Assembly (NCBI GenBank): GCA_033030425.1
Contig: JAUFSD010000015.1
Location: 930,001-994,000 of the forward strand
Reading direction: 5' to 3'
Source: Verpa conica
Taxonomy: Eukaryota > Ascomycota > Pezizomycetes > Pezizales > Morchellaceae
Length of the DNA: 64,000 bases
Numbering within the stretch: position 1 is the stretch's first letter; each line of letters starts with the position of its first letter. The position numbers and the translations under genes are program-made. Shown here piece by piece: positions 11,891-21,110 of the stretch. The notes under the pieces are model-generated. The model did not search any database. It saw nothing but the letters and a program-made list of their open reading frames with translations, and was not told the DNA's origin.

Positions 11891-11988
11891 AATAGTAGTC
11901 GTAGCAATAGTACTTAATAGTATCCAGAAAATATTGCAATTGTTACATAGTAAAGAAATAAGTTAAAGAATATAAAAAAATACAAAAT

Positions 11989-13263
11989 CTAACCCTCACA
12001 CTTTCCTTTAATCAACCCCAACGCACTTTGCCTTTCCCTTTTCTCATCTCTCTGTCCCATTCTCCCTACCCTATTCTTCTTTTTCTTTTCCTTCCTTCCC
12101 TTTTCCATTCTAAGCTCTCCCGCCTTTTTCCCATACCTTCCTCTTCCATTCCTCTCATTATATCTATCAAGAACAGCAAAAGTACTCTTGTGAGCAAACA
12201 AGTCAATACTGTTTCTCACGCCTCCTGTAATATCAGTCACCTTATGAGCAATTATACTTCCCATAAACATAAATCCCTCCCCAATAGACAGCTGAATTCT
12301 CATCTTCAACTGCCATAAAATCAAGTCTCCTCCAGTAAAGCCATCTCCATACGGTGCAACTGCATTGTAAGAACTAGGCAGATCCATCCAGTCTTGATGG
12401 CTAGAAGACACATCACCAGTCTGCCCTCTATTAATACAAACACCATGCCACGCTCCTGCAACTGGCTTCAAAGGCTCACCAGCTTTATTAGTAAATCTCT
12501 TCATAAACTTACCAATATTGCCAGTAAGCCTCACATACTGATCTGGAGCAATCATCCTCAGTTCGTGAGTCATAGCTTTGAATAAATCACTATTCGTAGC
12601 AACCCAGTTCCTAGCAGCTGGCTCATCTTTCTCCATCTCCTTACTCTGTCTAATCCTCTTGCTGTAGTCTGCCCAAACAGCATAATGCCTATTGTCATAA
12701 ACTCCTCGTGCCTCAACTTGTCCCCCACCTCCTTGCTTTCTAGCTGCCTTCACAGGCAACATAGAATCAGATTCTTTCAAAGTCTCCAAAAGATTCTGAG
12801 AAATTTTGAACCGATATCCCAAAAGATGCCCTCTCTTATCCTTAATCTCCAAGGTTCCCAGGCTCGATGGACACCAAGTAAAGCTCTTGATAGCCTTCTC
12901 ATACTCAGCAATCTCTGGCATAAGTCCAGGTTCCCCTTTAGATCTCTCCAGCAACAGATTATAAGAAATAGGAGACTGTAAAACAGTTTTATCCTTCCTA
13001 GTCTCCTGCCACACAACAAAAATTTTCTCAACTTCAGCTTCCAGAGAACTGCCTCTAGGCATAGGATAAGGAAGGCTCTGTCTAGTAAAAGCACCAGTAT
13101 CAATATAATGCTTAACCTTATTGGAGTTCTCTCTACCGTTATTGTTGGAGGTATCAGCAGTAGTGGAAGAACTAGGAAGGAGACTGGGAGAACCAGGAGG
13201 AGTTGGAGAACCGAGAGAGGTGAAGGAACTGAGGGAACTGGGAGAACCGGGAGCAGAAGTCAT
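11989..13263 (-). CDS. 2-oxoglutarate/Fe(II) dioxygenase, fungal TET/JBP-like
   Basis: This is a single uninterrupted frame of 424 aa. The start is the Met of MTSAPGSPSS (13263); the frame is open upstream to 13416, but that part overlaps a tandem repeat. Residues 1-45 are Ser/Pro-rich, about 60-270 form a lead-in region, and about 275-360 hold the double-stranded beta-helix core. Candidate iron ligands are H289 and D291 in SSSHQDWMDL and H340 in GSIIAHKVTDITGG. R350 in GGVRNSIDLFAH is the expected 2-oxoglutarate-binding arginine, and TGGDLILW (about 310-317) matches the family turn. The tail is strongly basic (EKGRKEKKKKN). This pattern is that of the fungal 2OGFeDO/TET-JBP-like family, several members of which oxidise 5-methylcytosine or thymine in DNA, and which expand with transposons in some fungi. 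The actual substrate here is unknown. It is encoded opposite the Helitron genes, within the Helitron boundaries. Confidence 0.72.
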   Translation of the reverse strand: MTSAPGSPSSLSSFTSLGSPTPPGSPSLLPSSSTTADTSNNNGRENSNKVKHYIDTGAFTRQSLPYPMPRGSSLEAEVEKIFVVWQETRKDKTVLQSPISYNLLLERSKGEPGLMPEIAEYEKAIKSFTWCPSSLGTLEIKDKRGHLLGYRFKISQNLLETLKESDSMLPVKAARKQGGGGQVEARGVYDNRHYAVWADYSKRIRQSKEMEKDEPAARNWVATNSDLFKAMTHELRMIAPDQYVRLTGNIGKFMKRFTNKAGEPLKPVAGAWHGVCINRGQTGDVSSSHQDWMDLPSSYNAVAPYGDGFTGGDLILWQLKMRIQLSIGEGFMFMGSIIAHKVTDITGGVRNSIDLFAHKSTFAVLDRYNERNGRGRYGKKAGELRMEKGRKEKKKKNRVGRMGQRDEKRERQSALGLIKGKCEG

Positions 13264-13339
13264 GTCTAAAAGATTTCCCGTTAGCCTTTCTCTATTACTG
13301 CTGATAGTATTAGTTGGGCAAGTCCCCCTCGCAGGTTCA

Positions 13340-13530
13340 TGTATGGTAGCCCACCATATAGGGGATCGGTATAACTCCCGCGAGTTTCCCCCCCCTCGCT
13401 GGAGAGTGTGTAGCAAGCCCTCTACCTAGGAGATCGGTATAACTCCCGCGAGTTTTCCCCCCCCTCGCTGGGAAGACGTGTGGCAAGCCCTCCACCTAGG
13501 CGTTCCAGCACAACTCCCGTGAGCTGCAGA
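13340..13530. repeat. Tandem repeat of about 70 bp upstream of the dioxygenase gene
   Basis: A unit containing GATCGGTATAACTCCCGCGAG, a C-run, CTCGCTGG and GCAAGCCCTC is present twice almost exactly (about 13365-13430 and 13432-13500), with a third diverged partial copy after it (CACAACTCCCGTGAGCT). The location is the immediate 5' side of the dioxygenase gene, so it may lie in its promoter or 5' leader. Confidence 0.75.
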
Positions 13531-13670
13531 ATAGGGCTAAAAAAGCCGTATCCTCCCAACCGAAATGCCACACTTTACCGTTAAACTCCCAATCAACTGT
13601 ACATGTACAACCGAAAGCGGTCTATGAAGTTTACCGTTTTATGTAAAGTGAACGTATGGACCGGAGTCCT

Positions 13671-13765
13671 CACCCCTCACCCTCACCCCTAACCCTCACC
13701 CCCCACCCCCCGCATTTGCACCCATACCCGCACCCGCACCCGCACCCGCACCCGCACCCACACTG
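13671..13765 (+). repeat. C-rich CACCCG/CACCCT tract, telomere-like
   Basis: This is a degenerate array of CCTCACCCC and CCCTAACCCTC units followed by about five clean CACCCG hexamers. CCCTAA occurs only once, so this is not a true telomere array. It is strongly strand-asymmetric and could form i-motif/G-quadruplex structures. Confidence 0.75.
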
Positions 13766-13846
13766 TTGAAAACGCACATAAAGAACTAACGGGAAAAACT
13801 AACCTTATATTGCTTGTAAAAAGAGGTCAAGAATGTGAACTGGCGG

Positions 13847-13990
13847 AAACAGGATCGAGAACGGGTCGGGAACAGGATCGAGAACGGGTCGGGAACAGGA
13901 TCGAGAACGGGTCGGGAACAGGATCGAGAACGGGTCGGGAACAGGATCGAGAATGGGTCGGGAACAGGATCGAGAACGGGTCGGAACAGG
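13847..13990 (+). repeat. 23-bp minisatellite (about six copies)
   Basis: The unit AACAGGATCGAGAACGGGTC plus GGG is repeated about six times with one or two base differences. Because 23 is not a multiple of three, all three frames read through as Arg/Ser/Gly-rich open frames on both strands, which explains the overlapping open frames here. It is not called coding. Confidence 0.85.
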
Positions 13991-14129
13991 AACTGGATCG
14001 AGAACAGGATCAAGATAGAGGCACCGTGAATTTGTTGTCTGTATATTGTCAGCGCAGGAACGATATATGGGCAATATGGAGTGCTTGCAGACAAGAGTCA
14101 GTCTCTAATAAGCAGAAGTTTGCTGTCAG

Positions 14130-14650
14130 CGCGCGGGAGACAGGCAGTCGCTGTCCGGTCGAGGTCCAGAGGAGGTCTCTGCTGCAGGGGTTCGTTCCTA
14201 GGGGGGGGGGGGGTTGCTGCTGGGCGAAGCAGGCGCGCAGTCGAGGTCCAGTCGAGGTCCAGGTGGCAGAAGTTCGCTCCTAGGGCACGGGTGACAGAGA
14301 GTCGCTGTCCGGTCGAGGTCCAGGTAGTCAGAGGTTCGCTGTCAAAGCAAGCAGGCAAGCAGGCAAGCAGGCAAGCAGGCAGTCGCTGTCCGGTCGAGGT
14401 CTAGAAAAGCAGAGGTTCGGGGCCAGGGCACGGGGGATAGAGAGTCGCTGTCCGGTCGAGGTCCAGGTAGTCAGAGGTTCGCTGTCAGAGCAAGCAGGCA
14501 AGCAGGCAAGCAGGCAAGCAGGCAAGCAGGCAAGCAGGCAAGCAGGCAGTCGCTGTCCGGTCGAGGTCCAGAGAGGCAGAGGTTCTCTCCCAGGGCACGG
14601 GTGACAGAGAGTCGCTGTCTGGTCGAGGTCTAGGCAGTCAGTCGGTGTCG
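14130..14650 (+). repeat. Composite tandem repeat with GTCGCTGTCCGGTCGAGGTC units
   Basis: A roughly 20-bp core, GTCGCTGTCCGGTCGAGGTC, recurs about every 100-150 bp (near 14148, 14302, 14387, 14443, 14548 and 14612), often followed by AGTCAGAGGTTCGCTGTC. Between cores are arrays of the 8-bp unit GCAAGCAG (about 14346-14382 and 14490-14548) and a G-run at 14200-14211. No convincing gene is seen. Confidence 0.8.
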
Positions 14651-14654
14651 GAGA

Positions 14655-15020
14655 GACGTCAGAAAAGGCGGCGAAAAGAGGTCCCAATAGACAGCGAATA
14701 GAGGTCCTAATAGGGGGCGAATAGAGGTCCTAATAGGTGGCGAAAAGAGGTCCAAATAGACAGGGAATCGAGGCCAGCAGGGAGGTCGATATGGGGGTCG
14801 ATATGGAGGTCAGCGAAGCATGCAAATGACGTCTAAATGGGGGGGTACTCACAAGCAGTGAAAACCAGTCGATATGGCAGTAGATAGGTGTTTGTCGGTA
14901 GCAATGGGGGGTAGCAAGCAGGAGAGGTACGCTGACGTCGCCAGTCAACACAAAGGGGTAAGCCGGGTAACCACCAGCCACCCAAGCCACCCAAGCGCTC
15001 CCAGTATCCACCACCCATTG
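14655..15020. other. Helitron 3' region with GAATAGAGGTCC repeats
   Basis: About three 30-35 bp units of the type GCGAATAGAGGTCCTAATAG lie at 14680-14760, then low-complexity sequence to the CTAG end at 15024. A short inverted repeat links GTAGCAATGGG (about 14899) with CCCATTGCTAG at the very end (15014-15024). This may be part of the 3' terminal structure, although the spacing is about 100 bp rather than the usual short hairpin. No gene is seen. Confidence 0.45.
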
Positions 15021-15024
15021 CTAG

Positions 15025-15142
15025 TTGTTTCTTTGAATCTACTTTACTATGTTTGGGAACCCCGCCGGAAGCGGAGCAATTGTTGTACCAGGGTGGTACC
15101 GGATCGAGATGATTAGTATCTCTTTAGTGTTTTGATCCTGGC
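15025..15142 (+). mobile_element. Family B LTR, positions about 87-205 (right of Helitron)
   Basis: This continues the LTR begun at 4623, then stops at GATCCTGGC where a complete family B LTR (15143-15741) begins. This order (partial LTR then complete LTR, TCGAC at both outer ends) fits a full element whose interior was deleted between its two LTRs. Confidence 0.85.
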
Positions 15143-15741
15143 TGTAACCGCCCCTGCTGTGTTACTTTGTTCTTTGTTTTACTTGTTTTGGATGCGGTTA
15201 TGGCACTAACCACCTTGGAATTTCTTTATTGTTTCTTTGGACCTATTTTACTATGTTTGGGAACCCCGCCAGAAGCGGAGCAATTATTGTACCGGGATGG
15301 TACCGGACCGGGATGATTAGTATTTCTTTAGTGTTTTGATCCTGGCATGGATCGGAGATTAGGGTACCGGGATCGGAGGAACATAACAGAAATGGAAGAA
15401 TGGTTGTGCCGGGTTATTTTTGATTACTGTTTAATTGTTTTTGGACCGGAGCATGGAATGCCCCAGCTAGTTTATGTATGTTTTTGTTTTAGTATAAAAC
15501 CTGCCGTGTCTAGCTGGTTTTGGGTTAGCAGGATTCAGCTACCTAAGTTAGTTATCAATATATGCAATTGACCGGCTACCGTTAGTTCATATCAGTATAA
15601 TAGCCTACCGAGTCTAGTCTAGTCAGTCAATCTCTTTGGGATAGCTACTAGGCTTAGCCTGTAACCTCCCCCTACCGCAATTCATCCACTAGATTAGTGC
15701 CGAGCAGTGCTTGCACTAAACTAGTGTGTGATTGTGTTACA
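15143..15741 (+). mobile_element. Family B LTR (copy B3, complete)
   Basis: The LTR runs from TGTAACCGCCCC to GATTGTGTTACA, 599 bp, with a TATAAAA box at 15493-15499. It is followed by TCGAC (15742-15746), identical to the pentamer before 4623. It matches 23656-24256 along its length. Confidence 0.9.
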
Positions 15742-15789
15742 TCGACTGGACCTCGAGCTGACACCCAGCACAGCAGCAGGCAGCAGACC
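15742..15789 (+). repeat. Element E fragment (right part)
   Basis: TCGACTGGACCTCGAGCTG followed by CAG-rich sequence corresponds, in reverse complement, to 23437-23480. It is the continuation of 4444-4622 across the LTR B/Helitron insertion. Confidence 0.6.
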
Positions 15790-16941
15790 TGTAAAACTGG
15801 CCTATACAATTGTCCAGGCTACGTCCGGCTAAGCTTAGAGTTCAGTCCGAAGGTATAAGATACCAACTACCAAGGTCTCCTCAGTCAACGGTAGTAGTTA
15901 ATCCTTTAAATCGCACAAGAGAGCTTTTAACTACAATAGTGTCAAGATTCACTAGAGTTAGTTTGGTAAGAGCGGAAAGCTGTTCAGTTGAAGCTCGAAA
16001 GTCACAAGCAGAGTGTTTGTAATAGAATCATAAGGTAAAGGTAGTTCGATAGATTCAAGTATATTGATGAGACTCGTTCTTCCCGTTGATGTTCTGGTAA
16101 AGAGACAAATCTGCCAACTATCTTATATACCGCGGTTTGGGCTCGCGGATTGCTTCTAAATCCTAATACAAACGCCTGGAAACCCCCAAAGACCCTGAAA
16201 ACCTGCCAAGCAATCACGCCATACAATACAAATCTTACAACACAGTATAAACACCAATACAAATACATTCCCCCCATACTTATACAAATCCCAACCAGTC
16301 CAAGCACTTTGTCCGGCCCTATTGTCTATTCTAGTCAAGCCCAAAAGTGTACTAGAGTAATGCAATCATGTAAAGCTGTTAGTGAACCAATCTGTACTCT
16401 GCAAACGGGCCGATAAGTGTACTAACCACCGTATCTGTTCCGTCCTTGCATGCTCCCTCGTGGCATAGGGTAACCAAAGCCCTTTGGTACTAATCAGCAA
16501 GCAGTACTGGGAAGCGGGGCCTTCCTCCATACCGTTAGTTTGTCAAGAAACATGCCCTGACTGGCGGAGGGCACAACTCCGTCAGTTCTTATCCAATTTC
16601 CTCGATTCTTTCACCAGTCAGCTCCAAATCATGCCCTCTCATATACCCTTCGAATTTGGTTTGGACGGACGAATTTTCCTGACGCTCCAGGGGTTATTTT
16701 TGGGGTCCAAAGCTTGTGTCTTTACTATGCCTTACAGCAACTCCGGGGGCCCCCCAGCACCCGGTGGGTGGCACAGTGGGGCGCCCTGCAGAAGATAGCC
16801 GCCTGCAACTGTATCCACACATGCTTCTCCCCGAACCCCTGTTACGTTTGAGAAACGAACAAGGGATCAAATTACCTAGACAGTCAAACAAGTGGTCTTC
16901 ATGGTTCCCAGAAATACTCCTCTTATCAGGTGCCTACAACA
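15790..16941 (-). mobile_element. Family A LTR (copy A3)
   Basis: This complete antisense family A LTR runs from TGTAAAACTGGCC to GGTGCCTACAACA, 1152 bp. The flanking pentamers do not match (AGACC against CTGCC), so the copy is not a simple solo insertion. The adjoining chromovirus sequence begins directly after it. Confidence 0.88.
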
Positions 16942-17065
16942 CTGCCCCCCCTTCAGGGTGTTTGGGGCCCGAAAACACTGCTTCTGACAGACTGTGGCTC
17001 CAGTAAACCTCCGACATATCACCGTGGTGTCTGTCGTAGGAAGGACTTGGCTCTGTTGAGTATCT

Positions 17066-18828
17066 CTACAGTCTCAAGCAGTGGTCCTTCACCGCTCTTG
17101 GGTTTCGACGATGGAAATCGCGCACTAGCTCTTGAATAGGCTCGTCCATGACATCTAAGACTTGATACAAGTAGTCACCCATTGGATATCCCAGCCATTT
17201 AACCAAGTATTCTACTTCTCCGGTGTTGTTGCGACGGGACGCAATGATTTTTTCCACGTCGTAAACTGCCTCTCCGTACTCGTCTACTTCATCAGGAGTT
17301 GGTGGTCTCTGCTGTCGTCCAGGGATCTTGCTCAGGTGGTAGAGCTCGAGGAGCTCTACATGGAAGACGTTAGGTATCTTGATCTGAGAAGGCAAGTCCA
17401 ACTGGCATGCGCAAGTTCCCACTAGCTTAGCAATTCTGAAAGGTCCTAGCTTTTTATGATCCAGTTTCTTGGTGCTTCGGCGACTTTTAATGTTGGCAGC
17501 GTTGACTATGACGTGGTCTCCTACTTTAAAACTTGGAGGGTCCATGCATTTCTGGTCAAAGTACTTCCCCATGCGCTCTCTGGTTTCTTTCAGACAGTTG
17601 CTAGCCTTGTTGTGGATGCCTCAGACATAGTGAGCGTACAGTTCACTAGCCGGATTTTTGACTTCCACTATAGTTGGCTAGTTGGTTCGCGGGTGATAAC
17701 TATAGTTTGTGTAGAAAGGGGTTTGCTTCATAGTTGTTGTAGCTGAGTTATTGTATGCGTACTCAGCTAGTGGAATCAATTCGACCCAATCATTCTGTTC
17801 GTAGTTACAAAATGCACGAATGTAGTGTTCCAGTACTTGGTTGACCTGTTCTGTTTGTCCGTCTGTTTGAGGGTGGAACACTGTGCTCATCCAAGTTTTC
17901 ACATCTAGGAGAGACATCAGCGATCCCCAGAAGGTGGAGGTAAACTTAGCGTCTCTGTCGGAGACGATGCTGAGAGGTAAGCCATGATAGCACCAAACTT
18001 GGCTCAGGAAGGTTTTGGCTAGGTCCTGAGCTGTTGCTGATTCTTTCAGAGGAATAAAGTGCGACATCTTTGTGAATCTGTCCATGACGACCCATATCTG
18101 TGTCATTCCTTCAGACAAAGGCAACTGCGTGATGAAGTCCATAGAAATGGATTCCCACGGGCAGTGCTGTGTCTCGAGATGCAACAATTTACTGTACTTT
18201 CTGTGTCGGCTTGGTTTGTTGCGTTGGCAGTGGTCGCAGGAACGGACATAGTCGTCTACCCAGTGATCTAGGTTAAGCCAGTAGAAGTTTCGTGAGATTA
18301 GTTCTAGTGTTTTGTCCTGGCCAAAATGTCCTGTGATTTTAGAGTTGTGTTCTGCTTCTGCAATCTCAATTTTGAGGGCGTCACTTGCTGGTATATAAAG
18401 TCTGTTTTGGAAATATACCAGGTTGTCGTGCACTGAGAATTCCTTTGCTGCTCCTGGCTCCTTTCTGAGAACCTTCTCCTTAATTCCTACCCATTTCGGG
18501 TCTCCCAGCCCGCCTGCCATACTTTTCCCAAAAACTCCTTGTCTCAGTTGACAATTTCCATGGCAGCAAGCGAGGCTGACGATACCAATTCCACTTCTCC
18601 GGGTTCCAGCTTGAGTTGTCCAGATTTGAAGAAGATTTCCACGGGTTGTTTGTCAGTGGTGCCCCCCCCCTTCCAGGTAGTACTCCGAACGCCTTGATAG
18701 TGCATCAGCCTTTCCATTTTTTGTTCCGGGTCGATAAATGATTTTGAAATCGAACTCGGCAAGGTTCTCCGCCCATCGAGCCTGTCGCCTCGTGAGTTGC
18801 TTAGTGGTAGAGAAGTACTCAAGGTTAC
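17066..18828 (-). pseudogene. Ty3/gypsy chromovirus pol fragment: RNase H end, integrase, chromodomain
   Basis: Read leftwards from 18828, the fragment starts inside RNase H (a frameshifted stretch corresponding to [13 protein letters not shown]) and then enters the integrase. The H2C2 zinc-binding region lies in HNSKITGHFG to CDHCQRNK. The DDE core has D in SMDFITQLPL, D in VSDRDAKFTS and E in GQTEQVNQVL. The C-terminal part has KLGPFRIAK and a chromodomain ending in EVEYLVKWLGYP. The integrase reading frame carries two stops near 17600-17690 (TAG after YHPRTN and TGA after ELYAHYV); both could be C-to-T/G-to-A changes. There is also a G-run frameshift near 18660. Family A LTR A4 cuts it at 18829. 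Such chromodomains guide integration to marked chromatin in active relatives. This copy is dead. Confidence 0.92.
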
Positions 18829-19608
18829 TGTTGTAGGCACCTGATAAGAGGGGTATTTCTGGGAACTACGAAGACCACTTGTTTGACTATTTAAGTATTT
18901 TGGCCCTTGTTTGCTTCTCAACACATCAGGGGTTCGGGGAGAAGCGCGTGAAGTTACAGTTGCTGGCGGCTATCTCCTGTGGGACGCCCCCCGGAGTTGC
19001 TGTAAACGCATAGTAAAAACACAAGCTTTGGACCCCAAAAATAACCCCTGGAGCGTCAGGAAAATTCGTCCGTCCGAACCAAATCCGGAGGGTATATGAG
19101 AAGGCATGATTTGGAGCTGACTGGTGAAAGAATCGAGGAAATTGGATAAAAACTGACGGAGTTGTGCCTCCGCCAGTCAGGGCATGTTTCTTGACAACTA
19201 ACGGTATAGAGGAAGGCCCCGCTTCCCAGTACTGCTTGCTGATTAGTACCAAAGGGCTTTGGTGACTCTCTGCCACGAGGGAACATGCAAGGACGGAACA
19301 GATACGGTGGTTAGTACACTTATCGGCCCGTTTGCAGAGTACAGATTGGTTCACTAACAGCTTTACATGATTGCATTACTCTAGTACACCTTCGGGCTTG
19401 ACTAGAATAGACAATAGGGCCGGGACAAAGTGCTTGGACTGGTCGGGATTTGTATAAGTATGGAGGGGAGTGTAATTGTATTGGCGTTGTTACTGAGTTG
19501 TAAAATTTGTATTGTATGGCGTGATTGCTTGGCAGGTTTTCAGGGTCTTTGGGGGTTCCCAGGCGTTTGTATTAGGATTTAGAATAAATCCGTGAGCCTA
19601 AACCGCGG

Positions 19609-19616
19609 TATATAAA
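19609..19616 (+). promoter_or_regulatory. TATA box of family A LTR
   Basis: GTATATAAAATAG in copy A4, about 780 bp into the LTR, sets the sense direction of family A. The same box occurs in every complete copy. Confidence 0.6.
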
Positions 19617-19852
19617 ATAGTCGGCAGATTTGTCTCTTTACCAGAACATCAATGGGAAGAACGAGTCTTATCAATATACTTGAATCTATCGAACTACCTT
19701 TACCTTATAACTTTATAACAAACATTGTGCTTGTGGTTTTCGAAACTTCAACTGAACAACTACCCGCTCTATCTAACTAACTCTAGTGAGTCTTGACGAT
19801 ATCGTAGTTCGTAACTCTCTTGTGCAATTTAAAGCAACAACTACTACCGTTG

Positions 19853-21010
19853 TGTAAAACTGGCCTATACAATTGTCCAGGCTACGTCCCGTCAAGCTTA
19901 GAGTTCAGTTCGAAGGTATAAGATACCAACTAACAAGGTCTCCTCAGTTAACGGTAGTAGTTGTTCCATTAAATCGCACAAGAGAGTTACGAACTACAAT
20001 ATCGTCAAGACTCACTAGAGTTAGTTTTGTAATAAGGCGGAAAGCTGTTCAGTTGAAGCTTCGAAAGTCACAAGCGAAGTTATAGGTAATAGAGTTATAA
20101 GGTAGTTCGATAGATTCAAATATATTGATAAGACTCGTTCTTCCCGTTGATGTTTTGGTAAACAGACAAATCTGCCGACTGTTTTATATACCGCGGTTTG
20201 GGCTCGCGGATTTATTCTAAATCCTAATACAAACGCCTGGGAACCCTCGAAGACTCTGAAAACCTGTCAAGCAATCACGCCATACAATACAAATCTTACA
20301 ACACATTCAAAATGCCAATACAAATACATTCCCCCCATACTTTATACAAATCCCGACCAGTCCAAGCACTTTGTCCCGGCCCTATTGTCTATTCTAGTCA
20401 AGCCCGAAGGTGTACTAGAGTAATGCAATCATGTAAAGCTGTTAGTGAACCAATCTGTACTCTGCGGACGGGCCAATAAGTGTACTAACCACCGTATCTG
20501 TTCCGTCCTTGCAGGTTCCCTCGTGGCAGAGAGTCACCAAAGCCCCTTGGTACTAATCAGCAAGCAGTACTGGGAAGTGGGGCCTTCCTTCATACCGTTA
20601 GTTTGTCAAGAAACATGCCCTGACTGGCGGAGGGCACAACTCTGTCAGTTCTTATCCGATTTCCTCGATTCTTTCACCAGTCAGCTCCAAATCATGCCCT
20701 CTCATATACCCTCCGGATTTGGTTCGGACGGACGAATTTTCCTGACGCTCCAGGGGTTATCTCTGGGGTCCAAAGCTTGTATTTTTACTATGCGTTTACA
20801 GCAACTCTGAGGGGCCCCCCCAGCACCCGGTGGGTGGCACAGTGGGGCGTCCTTCAGGAGATAGCCGCCAGCAATAATATTCACACGTGCTTCTCCCCAA
20901 ACCCCTATCGCGTTTCTCAAGAAACGAACAAGGGATTTAGTTACCTAGATAGTCAAACAAGTGGTCTTCATGGTTCCCAGAAACACTCCTCTTATCAGGT
21001 GCCTACAACA
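19853..21010 (-). mobile_element. Family A LTR (copy A5, solo, nested in A4)
   Basis: This complete 1158-bp antisense LTR has perfect CGTTG duplications at 19848-19852 and 21011-21015. It inserted into another family A LTR in the opposite direction and is a clean solo insertion. Confidence 0.93.
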
Positions 21011-21110
21011 CGTTGACTGAGGAGACCTTGGTAGTTGGTATCTTATACCTTCGAACTGAACTCTAAGCTTGACGGACGTAGCCTGGACAATTGTATAGGC
21101 CAGTTTTACA

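Larger units (their letters stand above)
4709..15024 (+). mobile_element. Helitron, about 10.3 kb, with cargo
   Basis: The boundaries come from the interrupted family B LTR. The left LTR part ends ...TTTA (4708), the right part resumes TTGTTTC (15025), and nothing of the LTR is missing or duplicated. That is the A^T insertion without target duplication typical of Helitrons, and the 3' end reads CTAG. The 5' end reads TTAAACC rather than the usual TC; there is a 2-bp ambiguity because TT occurs at both junctions. Content in order: about 0.8 kb of AT-rich leader, a spliced accessory gene, a spliced Rep/PIF1 helicase gene, minisatellites, a minus-strand 2OG-Fe(II) dioxygenase gene, and more minisatellites. 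A clear 3' hairpin just before CTAG was not found. The segment right of 11218 could in principle include a second nested insertion. Confidence 0.8.
18829..21110 (+). mobile_element. Family A LTR (copy A4), interrupted by LTR A5
   Basis: This LTR starts TGTTGTAGGCACC at 18829 and continues to CTACTACCGTTG (19852). It resumes at 21016 after the A5 insertion and duplicate CGTTG, and ends CAGTTTTACA at 21110. It cuts the minus-strand pol fragment on its left and is followed on its right by plus-strand protease sequence in the matching sense direction, so it may be the 5' LTR of that element. Confidence 0.88.

Noticed and set aside
11256..11939. Long open frames on both strands, Thr/Ala-rich and Ala/Val-rich
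   Set aside because: They follow from the 9-bp repeat periodicity, which is a multiple of three; there is no non-repetitive coding sequence or start context.
13671..13765. Interstitial telomere
   Set aside because: Only one CCCTAA unit is present; the rest are degenerate CACCC words.
13786..14094. Three overlapping frames encoding Arg/Ser/Asp-rich repeats
   Set aside because: A 23-bp repeat reads through all frames; this is a minisatellite effect.
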